Below, piece by piece: positions 24,031 to 35,400 of a stretch of DNA of 64,000 nucleotides; position 1 is the first letter of the stretch; every line of letters starts with the position of its first letter. A program made the translations under genes and the position numbers. The stretch comes from Ampullaceana balthica (taxonomy: Eukaryota > Mollusca > Gastropoda > Lymnaeidae). The notes beneath the pieces are model-generated. The model did not search any database. It was given only the letters and a program-made list of their open reading frames with translations, and was not told where the DNA came from. The stretch spans positions 1 to 64,000 of the forward strand of contig CALYLW010001378.1 in the NCBI GenBank assembly GCA_944989445.1, written 5' to 3'.

Positions 24031-25409
24031 AAGAGGTTGATAGATTATATTCAAATACAAGTGCCGGGTATAACACGCGAATCAGAATTCTACGACGAGT
24101 GGACTTTACAGGTTAATTTAAGGCCCACACTCACACAAATCCTACAACTAGGAGAGATTTGGCGAGAAACAGGGAGGAGCGAGCGAAAACTAAAAGAAAA
24201 AGGATGTCCTTATGTCGTGCGAGGACTAGACGAGTGCTGCTCACATAAAACAGGTTTTGGTGGAGTGAGCATACACGAGGGGAATATCTAGTACGAGGAG
24301 AGATTTATATTGAACGTCTGTAGAACAGAAACACGATTACAATTAAAGAAATCGCCTTGCGTCCACAGCGACGCACTTAATTTTTAATTTTAAGTTAAGC
24401 CCCAACACTTGTTAGTGTGACAAACTAGGGAACTTAGATGTGTGAAACGTCCATCCGGGAGAGGGGCGGGAGAGGGGTGGGAGAGGATGTCATCGATGTT
24501 TGAAGCCCTGGGGCAGTGCGCCAGAAACCTTGACGTATGGATGACTTGTTGGCGTGACTCAAGTCTACTGACGCAGACTAGGGCTGACAACGGGTACCCG
24601 GGCACCCGGGTACCCGTTGCCGTGCAATTACCCGGGTAGTAAAATTGCGCCCGGGTACTCGTGAAATTGCGGCTGCAATGTATATACCAACGGTGGTCAA
24701 ATTGCGACTCTTCTGTGATCACATTGTGGCTAGCTAAAAAAAATATTCAAATTCAACTTTTCGTTTGAATTATTTGCTGTGAAATACGTTTAACATTGAT
24801 ATCAAAACGGTTAAGAAGAAGTATCTGTCTACAGGAAATAAAATAAGGTCCCGACAAACCACAAAGTATTTTGATCTCTCATTTTTTTCTCTGAACATGA
24901 AACAAAAAAATGTTTAACACAAAAATATTTTTTGTTCTTTGAATGAATCAATGACAGGAAGCTAACTTGTCTTTGAAATACACCGAAAAAATTGAGTTAC
25001 CGTTTGAGACCATCCAATATTGTTTATCTAGCCTCCTGCCTCACTCATCTCTTCTCTCATATCCCAACCATACTTAACAATAACTTCATCTATTATTGTT
25101 TTTTAAATATATATTTTAATATATATAAATAAATTTTATTTATTTCAGTCGCTCAAAGATTTTCACTGTTAAATTGGTGGCTTTTTTGTTTGTTTGTTTG
25201 TTTGTTCTTTTTTAAATTTATCGGCATGCTGAATGACGCACCTCACTGAAACCATTACAAACCCGCTCCTTTCCATTCACTTTTATATTTTGTGTTCATT
25301 AACACATTTCGGTAGACTTAGCAACAATCAAAACGTACAAGTACAAAGTTGGCAGTATTTAAAATTAATAAATTAAAAAACTTAATATCACCGACTATTA
25401 TTTATGAAT
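24031..25409. other. Stretch with a GC palindrome, no gene recognised
   Basis: The plus frame 24007-24291 is open but matches no family I know. At 24591-24622 lies a nearly perfect palindrome built from CAACGGGTACCCGGG and its complement. It follows CTAGGGCTGA and resembles the start of some hAT-type transposons, but I found no matching far end. A TTTG microsatellite lies near 25183-25206. The rest is AT-rich. Confidence 0.4.
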
Positions 25410-27096
25410 CTAGCCTACTGACGCCCAAACATGGTAAGTCTAGTCTACTGACGCCAGACTATGGTAGCTAGTCTCCTGACGCCCGACATGGTAAGTCTAG
25501 TCTACTGACGCCAGACTATGGTAAGTCTAGTCCACTGACGTCCGACCATGGTAAGTCTAGTCTACTGACGCCAGACTATGGTAAGTCTAGTCTACTGACG
25601 CCAGACAATGGTAAGTCTAGTCTACTGACGCCAGACAATGGTAAGTCTAGTCTACTGACGCCAGACAATGGTAAGTCTAGTCTACTGACGCCAGACAATG
25701 GTAAGTCTAGTCTACTGACGCCAGACAATGGTAAGTCTAGTCTACTGACGCCAGACAATGGTAAGTCTAGTCTACTGACGCCAGACAATGGTAAGTCTAG
25801 TCTACTGACGCCAGACTATGGTAAGTCTAGTCTACTGACGCCAGACTATGGTAAGTCTAGTCTACTGACGCCAGACTATGGTAAGTCTAGTCTACTGACG
25901 CCAGACCATGGTAAGTCTAGTCTACTGACGCCAGACTATGGTAAGTCTAGTCTACTGACGCCAGACTATGGTAAGTCTAGTCTACTGACGCCAGACTATG
26001 GTAAGTCTAGTCTACTGACGCCAGACTATGGTAAGTCTAGTCTACTGACGCCAGACTATGGTAAGTCTAGTCTACTGACGCCAGACTATGGTAAGTCTAG
26101 TCTACTGACGCCAGACTATGGTAAGTCTAGTCTACTGACGCCAGACTATGGTAAGTCTAGTCTACTGACGCCAGACTATGGTAAGTCTAGTCTACTGACG
26201 CCAGACTATGGTAAGTCTAGTCTACTGACGCCAGACTATGGTAAGTCTAGTCTACTGACGCCCAGACTATGGTAAGTCTAGTCTACTGACGCCAGACTAT
26301 GGTAAGTCTAGTCTACTGAAACCAGACTATGGTAAGTCTAGTCTACTGACGCCCGACCATGGTAAGTCTAGTCTACTGACGCCAGACTATGGTAAGTCTA
26401 GTCTACTGACGCCAGACTATGGTGAGTCTAGTCTACTGACGCAAGACTATGGTAAGTCTAGTCTAATGACGCAAGACTATGGTAAGTCTAGTCTACTGAC
26501 TCCAGACTATGGTGAGTCAGTCTACTGACTCAGACTATGGTGAGTCTAGTCTACTGACGCCAGACTATGGTGATTCTAGTCTACTGACTCCAGACTATGG
26601 TGAGTCTAGTCTACTGAAACCAGACTATGGTAAGTCTAGTCTACTGACGCCCGACCATGATAAGTCTAGTCTACTGACGCCAGACTATGGTAAGTCTAGT
26701 CTACTGACGCCAGACTATGGTGAGTCTAGTCTACTGACGCAAGACTATGGTAAGTCTAGTCTACTGACGCCAGACTATGGTGAGTCTAGTCTACTGACAC
26801 CAGACTATGGTGAGTCTAGTCTACTGACGCAAGACTTTGGTAAGTCTAGTCTACTGACGCCAGACTATGGTGATTCTAGTCTACTGACTCCAGACTATGG
26901 TGAGTCAAGTCTACTGACTCAAGACTATGGTGAGTCTAGTCTACTGACGGCAGAATATGTTGAGTCTAGCCTACTGACGCCATACTATGGTGAGTCTAGT
27001 CTACTGACGCCAGACTATGGTGAGTCTAGTCTACTGGCGCAAGACTATGGTGAGTCTAGTCTACTGGCGCAAGACTATGGTGAGTCTAGTCTACTG
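25410..27096. repeat. 30-bp minisatellite, about 56 copies, interrupted by a SINE
   Basis: The unit reads GTCTAGTCTACTGACGCCAG then ACTATGGTAA. A uniform block with GACAATGG spans about 25591-25800. Later units use GACTATGG, and from about 26420 many carry GGTGAGTC instead of GGTAAGTC. A SINE inserted at about 27100 separates the last partial copies. The plus frame 26509-27168 is open only because 30 is a multiple of three. Each unit carries a donor-like GGTAAGT or GGTGAGT word and TACTGAC. Confidence 0.96.
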
Positions 27097-27099
27097 ACG

Positions 27100-27385
27100 G
27101 GGGCACGGTGGTCGAGTGGTAGCGCGCTCGACTGGTGTACCGATGGTCACGGGTTCGAATACATGTGACGGCAAGGATTTGTTCCTGGGGAATCGCTGAG
27201 TCACCCAGCTCTGAATGGGTACCTAACACTAGTTAGGCGGCTGGGTAATGCGTGGAAACCACAAAGCCATGGCCTGTGAACGCTGCATCACTTGCCAACA
27301 GATCATCTGTCATGGTCTGTGGACGCAATTATCTTCTGCATAGAAGAAGTGTCTGTATTGATAAGATAAGATAAGATAAGATAAG
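27100..27385 (+). mobile_element. tRNA-derived SINE, copy 2, inserted in the 30-mer array
   Basis: Box A (TGGTCGAGTGG) is at 27109-27119 and a box B-like GGTTCGAAT at 27152-27160. The body matches copy 1, including CAGATCATCTGTCATGGTCT and CTTCTGCATAGAAG. It ends in a GATAA-type pentanucleotide tail. Left flanking GACG and right flanking GACGCCAGACTAT are both 30-mer sequence, so insertion was into the array. The short GACG overlap is the only target duplication I can see. Confidence 0.88.
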
Positions 27386-27623
27386 ACGCCAGACTATAGT
27401 GTGTCTAATCTACTGACGCCTGAAACCCAGATCATCTGTCATGGTCTGTGGACGCAATTATGCTTCTGCATAGAAGAAGTGTCTGTATTGATAAGATAAG
27501 ATAAGATAAGATAAGATAAGACGCCAGACTATAGTGTGTCTAATCTACTGACGCCTGAAACCCAGATCATCTGTCATGGTCTGTGGACGCAATTATCTTC
27601 TGCATAGAAGAAGTGTCTGTATT

Positions 27624-27654
<31 letters not shown>

Positions 27655-27717
27655 ATAAGATAAGATAAGATAAGACGCCAGACTATAGTGTGTCTAATCT
27701 ACTGACGCCTGAAACCC
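27386..27717. repeat. Young tandem repeat built from SINE 3' end plus 30-mer fragment
   Basis: The segment beginning ACGCCAGACTATAGTG and running through GATCATCTGTCATGGTCTGT to the ATAAG tail occurs from 27386 and 27521, with a third, partial start at 27675. Spacing is 135 then 154 bp. The difference lies mainly in the number of ATAAG repeats. A SINE tail and its flank have become a new tandem unit. Confidence 0.92.
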
Positions 27718-27924
27718 TGATGTATGGATGATTCGTTTGCATGACTCTTGTCTACTGACGCCAAACAATGAAGTCAGACATGACAGATGCGTCTCTGCGT
27801 CGACACATTTTCTTTCCGGTTTTTGTCCTCCGTAGCCGCTATGATTTCCGGTCTGTTAAGCCCGCACTGAGCTCTACAATATCAGCTTGACTAAATGACA
27901 TGTTCCTTAACTGGTGCATTTCTA

Positions 27925-28022
27925 GTTTGTGTGTGTGTGCGTGCGTGCGTGTGTGTGTGTGTGTGCGTGCGTGTGTGTGCGTGCGTGCGTGCGTGTGCAT
28001 GTGTGTGTGCGCGTGCGTGCGG
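27925..28022. repeat. GT/GC-type microsatellite
   Basis: Alternating GTGT and GCGT steps for about 97 bp, a potential Z-DNA-forming purine-pyrimidine tract. Confidence 0.93.
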
Positions 28023-28124
28023 TTTTAACTTTCTTTGTCTGTTAGTCGTTTGGGAGGGTGGATTTTATTTTCTTCACTTATTTGTTTATTTTGTTTATTT
28101 AAATTATATTTTTGTTAGTTGAGG

Positions 28125-30755
28125 CTAGCGGCTTGTCCTCTACTAATTCTCACTTTTGTAAACCTATATAACCTCTACTAATTCTCACTTTTGTAAACCT
28201 ATATAACCTCTACTAATTCTAACTTTAGTAAAGTTATATGCCCTCTACTAATTCTCACTTTAGTAAAGTTATATGCCCTCTACTAATTCTCACTTTAGTA
28301 AAGTTATATGTCCTCTACTAATTCTCACTTTAGTAAAGATATATGTCCTCTACTAATTCTCACTTTAGTAAAGCTATATGCCCTCTATTAATTCTCACTT
28401 TTGTAAACCTATATAACCTCTACTAATTCTCACTTTAGTAAAGTTATATGCCCTCTAATAATTCTCACTTTAGTAAAGTTATATGCCCTCTACTAATTCT
28501 CACTTTAGTAAAGTTATATGCCCTCTACTAATTCTCACTTTAGTAAAGTTATATGTCCTCTACTAATTCTCACTTTAGTAAAGTTATATGCCCTCTACTA
28601 ATTCTCACTTTAGTAAAGTTATATGCCCTCTACTAATTCTCACTTTAGTAAAGTTATATGTCCTCTACTAATTCTCACTTTAGTAAAGCTATATGCCCTC
28701 TACTAATTCTCACTTTAGTAAAGTTATATGCCCTCTACTAATTCTCACTTTAGTAAAGTTATATGTCTTCTACTAATTCTCACTTTAGTAAAGCTATATG
28801 TCCTCTACTAATTCTCACTTTAGTAAACCTATATAACCTCTACTAATTCTCACTTTAGTAAAGTTATATGCCCTCTACTAATTCTCACTTTAGTAAAGTT
28901 ATATGCCCTCTACTAATTCTCACTTTAGTAAAGTTATATGCCCTCTACTAATTCTCACTTTAGTAAAGTTATATGTCCTCTACTAATTCTCACTTTAGTA
29001 AAGCTATATGTCCTCTACTAATTCTCACTTTAGTAAAGTTATATGCCCTCTACTAATTCTCACTTTTGTAAACCTATATAACCTCTACTAATTCTCACTT
29101 TTGTAAAGATGTATGCCCTCTACTAATTCTCACTTTAGTAAAGTTATATGTCCTCTACTAATTCTCACTTTAGTAAAGTTATATGTCCTCTACTTATTCT
29201 CACTTTAGTAAAGTTATATGCCCTCTACTAATTCTAACTTTTGTAAACCTATATAACATCTACTAATTCTCACTTTAGTAAAGTTATATGCCCTCTACTA
29301 ATTCTCACTTTAGTAAAGTTATATGCCCTCTACTAATTCTCACTTTAGTAAAGTTATATGTCCTCTACTAATTCTCACTTTAGTAAAGCTATATGCCCTC
29401 TACTAATTCTCACTTTAGTAAAGCTATGTGTCCTCTAATAATTCTCACTTTAGTAAAGCTATATGTCTTCTACTAATTCTCACTTTAGTAAAGTTATATG
29501 CCCTCTACTAATTCTCACTTTTGTAAACCTATATAACCCTCTACTAATTCTCACTTTAGTAAAGTTATATGCCCTCTACTAATTCTCACTTTAGTAAAGC
29601 TATATGCCCTCTACTAATTCTCACTTTAGTAAAGTTATATGCCCTCTACTAATTCTCACTTTAGTAAAGTTATATGTCCTCTACTAATTCTCACTTTAGT
29701 AAAGCTATATGCCCTCTACTAATTCTCACTTTAGTAAAGCTATATGCCCTCTACTAATTCTCACTTTTGTAAAGCTATGTGTCCTCTACTAATTCTCACT
29801 TTAGTAAAGCTATATGTCCTCTACTAATTCTCACTTTAGTAAAGCTATGTGTCCCTCTACTAATTCTCACTTTAGTAAAGCTATATGTCCTCTACTAATT
29901 CTCACTTTAGTAAAGTTATATGCCCTCTACTAATTCTCACTTTTGTAAACCTATATAACCTCTACTAATTCTCACTTTAGTAAAGTTATATGTCCTCTAC
30001 TAATTCTCACTTTAGTAAAGTTATATGCCCTCTACTAATTCTCACTTTAGTAAAGTTATATGTCCTCTACTAATTCTCACTTTAGTAAAGTTATATGCCC
30101 TCTACTAATTCTCACTTTAGTAAAGCTATATGCCCTCTACTAATTCTCACTTTAGTAAAGTTATATGCCCTCTACTAATTCTCACTTTAGTAAAGTTATA
30201 TGTCCTCTACTAATTCTCACTTTAGTAAAGTTATATGCCCTCTACTAATTCTCACTTTTGTAAAGCTATGTGTCCTCTACTAATTCTCACTTTAGTAAAG
30301 CTATATGTCCTCTACTAATTCTCACTTTAGTAAAGCTATGTGTCCTCTACTAATTCTCACTTTAGTAAAGCTATATGTCCTCTACTAATTCTCACTTTAG
30401 TAAAGCTATATGTCCCTCTACTCACTTTTAAAGCTATATTCTCACTCACTTTAGTAAAGCTATATGTCCTCTACTAATTCTCACTTTAGTAAAGCTATAT
30501 GCCCTCTACTAATTCTCACTTTAGTAAAGTTATATGCCCTCTACTAATTCTCACTTTAGTAAAGTTATATGTCCTCTACTAATTCTCACTTTAGTAAAGC
30601 TATATGTCCTCTACTAATTCTCACTTTAATAAAGCTATATGTCCTCTACTAATTCTCACTTTAGTAAAGCTATATGTCCTCTACTAATTCTCACTTTAAT
30701 AAAGCTATATAACCTTTAATAATTCTCACTTTTGTAAAGCTATATGTCCTCAGTC
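28125..30755. repeat. 35-bp minisatellite, about 75 copies
   Basis: The unit contains CTCTACTAATTCTCACTTTA followed by GTAAAGTTATATG. A minority form reads TTTTGTAAACCTATATAA and recurs at irregular intervals. One disturbed patch lies at about 30415-30450. On the plus strand each unit has TACTAAT, then a pyrimidine-rich stretch ending TTTAG, which resembles a branch point plus 3' splice site. Confidence 0.97.
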
Positions 30756-31609
30756 TTTTGAGTGTTAGATTACAGAGAAATTATTGTAATATAGTAATTT
30801 ACATGTGAACATTATTTTATCATATCTACTTGAAATGTTGCAAAACTTTTCTCTTTATGTATTATAGGGTTATAGCTATTGCAGCTATCGATTGATGTAA
30901 TATTGATAAGAAGATTTTGGAGGAATGGAACGTGTTTCGGATTGTCGTCCTTGAGTTGTTCTCTTCTCCCTGAAATTTAGTTAGTTTTTTTCGGTAGTTA
31001 TTTTTTTTTCTCCATTTTAAAAAATGTACACACTTAGCACTTTGAATTCTTGAATTTCACACAAATGCATTAACTGTTGACCATATTTCATGTTTCAGCC
31101 ACTACCTAATAAGATATTTAAATAGGTTAAACTTTGGTTGTTCTCAGAACAAATGTGTGTATAAGCGCCTCTTGTTTTATATTTCAAATTTCAAAACTTG
31201 CCATTAAAAGTAGAACAAAATACGAAACTAAAGGGAGACAACATGCTGACAGATCTTCACATAGACCGGAACACTTTGAAACTTGGTATGCATGCATGAA
31301 GCATCATAGCGGGAGTTCTATTAAAAATGCTAGGGGGAAGGAACTCGACAGCAGTAAGTTGAGTCCCTTTGGCCAACGGCCACGATTAGTTACGGCTCCT
31401 TTTAATGGCGGCATCCAGCGCTGCACCGGTAGGTGGCGCAGCAATAGATTGGCTGTCCGGATATTGATTTCTTACACGATCGATCTCCGTCCTTAGGGGG
31501 TGCTCGGAAGGCGAGGCGCGGCCTTCATCGGCCCAGGCCTGAGTGCGCCGGCACGTTCTGGGCGAGGAGAGGGTAAATGGGAGCCCTGTGGTCCGGTGAT
31601 TTGTGGAGG
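30756..31609. other. Unique stretch with a GC-richer right half
   Basis: From about 31380 to 31600 the base composition becomes GC-rich. Overlapping open frames occur on both strands (31134-31496 plus, 31386-31670 minus). Neither shows a domain I recognise. It might be an old exon or retroelement fragment. Confidence 0.35.
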
Positions 31610-32053
31610 AAACAAGGTCGACGGTTAGGGAACATAGCACACAGATGTAAGTAATACTACGTCCAAACAAGGTCGACGGTTAGGGCACGTAGCACACAGA
31701 TGTAAGTAATACTACGTCCAAACAAGGTCGACGGTTAGGGCACATAGCACAGAGATGTAAGTAATACTACGTCCAAACAAGGTCGACGGTTAGGGCACGT
31801 AGCACACAGATGTAAGTAATACTACGTCCAAACAAGGTCGACGGTTAGGGCACGTAGCACACAGATGTAAGTAATACTACGTCCAAACAAGGTCGACGGT
31901 TAGGGCACATAGCACACAGATGTAAGTAATACTACGTCCAAACAAGGTCGACGGTTAGGGCACATAGCACAGAGATGTAAGTAATACTACGTCCAAACAA
32001 GGTCGACGGTTAGGGCACGTAGCACAGAGATGTAAGTAATACTACGTCCAAAC
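31610..32053. repeat. 55-bp minisatellite, about 8 copies
   Basis: The unit contains ACAAGGTCGACGGTTAGGGC and then CAGATGTAAGTAATACTACG. The first copy grows out of the GC-richer stretch to its left, so the array seems to have been seeded from local sequence. Each unit holds one GTAAGTAA word. Confidence 0.95.
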
Positions 32054-32154
32054 CAGGGAGATTGTCAAGGTGAATGGTGTTTTTGTGGGGGTGGGGGGCT
32101 TTTGGTTTGATACGACCTTGACACGAGCAGATGTCATGTGATCAGTTCGTTTGG

Positions 32155-32400
32155 TAAGTTGGCATCAAGTGGTAAGTTGACATCAAGTGGTAAGTTGACA
32201 TCAAAGTAGTAAGTTAACATCAAGTGGTAAGATGTCATTGTGTGGTAAGATGTCATTGTGTGGTAATATGTCATTGTGTGGTAAGATGTCAAAGTGTGGT
32301 AAGATGTCATTGTGTGGTAAGTGTCAAAGTGTGGTAAGATGTCATTGTGTGGTTAAGGATGTCAAAGTGTGGTAAGATGTCAATGTGTGGTATGCAGTGG
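32155..32400. repeat. 18-bp degenerate minisatellite, about 13 copies
   Basis: Units are variants of GTGGTAAGATGTCATTGT and GTGGTAAGTTGACATCAA, with lengths of 16-20 bp. Confidence 0.88.
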
Positions 32401-32494
32401 TCATGGTGTGTAAGATGTGGCGATAGTTTAAGACGTATTGAGAGGTGTATGATGACAAAAATCGTGCTCTCTGGTGATGCAAATGACAATACAC

Positions 32495-35400
32495 TTACTA
32501 AAGCAAGAGGTGGTGTATGTGATGGTACATGAGGTGATGTATGTGATGGCACAGTAGGTGGTGTATGTGATGGTACAGTAGGTGGTGTATGTGATGGTAC
32601 AGTAGTTGGTGCATGTGGCGGTACAGTTGGTGTAATATGTGATGGTACATTAGGTGGTGTATGTGATGGTACAGTAGGTGGTGTATGTGATGGTACAGGA
32701 CGTGGTGTATGTGATGGTATAGTAGGTGGTGTATGTGATGGTACAGGAGGTGGTGTATGTGATGGTATAGTAGTTGGTGCATGTGATGGTACAGGAGGGG
32801 GTGTATGTGATGGTACAGGAGGTAGTATATGTGATGGTACAGGAGGTGGTGTATGTGATGGTATAGTAGGTGGTGTATGTGATGGTATAGTAGGTGGTGT
32901 ATGTGATGGTATAGTAGGTGGTGTATGTGGCGGTACAGGAGGTAGTGTATGTGATGGTATAGTAGGTGGTGTATGTGATGGTACAGGAGGTGGTGTATGT
33001 GATGGTAATAGTAGGTGGTGTATGTGATGGTACAGGAGTGGTGTATGTGATGGTACAGTAGGTGGTGTATGTGATGGTACAGGAGGTTGTGTATGTGATG
33101 GTACATGAGGTGTTGTATGTGATGGTACAGGACGTGGTGTATGTGATGGTATAGTAGGTGGTGTATGTGATGGTACAGGAGATGGTGTATGTGATTGTAC
33201 ATGAGGTGGTGTATGTGATGGTACAGGAGGTGATGTATATGATGGTATAGTAGGTGGTGTATGTGATGGTACAGGAGGTGGTGTATGTGATGGTATAGTA
33301 GGTGGTGTATGTGATGGTACAGTAGGTGGTGTATGTGATGGTACAGTAGTTGGTGCATGTGGCGGTACAGTTGGTGTAATATGTGATGGTACATTAGGTG
33401 GTGTATGTGATGGTACAGTAGGTGGTGTATGTGATGGTACAGGACGTGGTGTATGTGATGGTATAGTAGGTGGTGTATGTGATGGTACAGGAGGTGGTGT
33501 ATGTGATGGTATAGTAGTTGGTGCATGTGATGGTACAGGAGGGGGTGTATGTGATGGTACAGGAGGTAGTTTATGTGATGGTACAGGAGGTGGTGTATGT
33601 GATGGTATAGTAGGTGTTGTATGTGATGGTATAGTAGGTGGTGTATGTGATGGTATAGTAGGTGGTGTATGTGGCGGTACAGGAGGTAGTGTATGTGATG
33701 GTATAGTAGGTGGTGTATGTGATGGTACAGGAGGTGGTGTATGTGATGGTATAGTAGGTGGTGTATGTGATGGTACAGGAAGTGGTGTATGTGATGGTAT
33801 AGTAGGTGGTGTATGTGATGGTACAGGAGGTTGTGTATGTGATGGTACATGAGGTGTTGTATGTGATGGTACAGGACGTGGTGTATGTGATGGTATAGTA
33901 GGTGGTGTATGTGATGGTACAGGAGATGGTGTATGTGATTGTACAGTGAGGTGGTGTATGTGATGGTACAGGAGGTGATGTATATGATGGTATAGTAGGT
34001 GGTGTATGTGATGGTACAGGAGGTGGTGTATGTGATGGTACAGTAGGTGGTGTATGTGATGGTACAGTAGGTGGTGTATGTGATGGTACAGTAGGTGATG
34101 TATGTGATGGTACAGGGGTTGGTGTATGTGATGGTACAGTAGGTGGTGTATGTGATGGTACAGGACGTGGTGTATGTGATGATGAAGAAATTGGTGTATG
34201 TGATGGTATAGTAGGTGGTGTATATGATGGTACAGTAGGTGGTGTATGTGATGGTACAGTAGGTGGTGTATGTGATGGTACAGTAGGTGGTATATGTGAT
34301 GGTACAGGAGGTGGTGTATGTGATGGTATAGTAGGTGGTGTATGTGATGGTACAGGAGGTGGTGTATGTGATGGTACAGTAGGTGGTGTATGTGATGGTA
34401 CAGGAGGTGGTGTATGTGATGGTATAGTAGTTGGTGCATGTGATGGTACAGGAGGGGGTGTATGTGATGGTACAGTAGTTGGTGCATGTGCGTACAGTGG
34501 TGTATATGTGATGGTACAGTAGGTGGTGTATGTGATGGTACAGTAGGTGGTGTATGTGATGGTACAGGACGTGGTGTATGTGATGGTATAGTAGGTGGTG
34601 TATGTGATGGTACAGTAGGTGGTGTATGTGATGGTACAGGAGGTGGTGTATGTGATGGTACAGTAGGTGGTGTATGTGATGGTACAGGAGGTAGTATATG
34701 TGATGGTACAGGAGGTGGTGTATGTGATGGTATAGTAGGTGGTGTATGTGATGGTATAGTAGGTGGTGTATGTGCGGTACAGTTGGTGTATATGTGATGG
34801 TACAGTAGGTGGTGTATGTGATGGTACAGGACGTGGTGTATGTGATGGTATAGTAGGTGGTGTATGTGATGGTACAGGAGGTGGTGTATGTGATGGTATA
34901 GTAGGTGGTGTATGTGATGGTACAGGAGGTGGTGTATGTGATGGTATAGTAGGTGGTGTATGTGATGGTACAGGGGTTGGTGTATGTGATGGTATAGTAG
35001 GTGGTGTATGTGATGGTATAGTAGGTGGTGTATGTGGCGGTACAGGAGGTAGTGTATGTGATGGTATAGTAGGTGGTGTATGTGATGGTACAGGAGGTGG
35101 TGTATGTGATGGTATAGTAGGTGGTGTATGTGATGGTACAGGAAGTGGTGTATGTGATGGTATAGTAGGTGGTGTATGTGATGGTACAGGAGGTTGTGTA
35201 TGTGATGGTACATGAGGTGTTGTATGTGATGGTACAGGACGTGGTGTATGTGATGGTATAGTAGGTGGTGTATGTGATGGTACAGGAGATGGTGTATGTG
35301 ATTGTACATGAGGTGGTGTATGTGATGGTACAGGAGGTGATGTATATGATGGTATAGTATGTGGTGTATGTGATGGTACAGGAGGTGGTGTATGTGATGG

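Noticed and set aside
23763..24291. Acidic repeat protein continuing into unique sequence
   Set aside because: It was tempting because the frame leaves the array, but the downstream part has no known motif and the array is open on the other strand too.
31134..31670. Possible host exon in the GC-richer stretch
   Set aside because: Open frames occur on both strands without a recognisable domain, and one runs into the 55-mer array. Left as unidentified.
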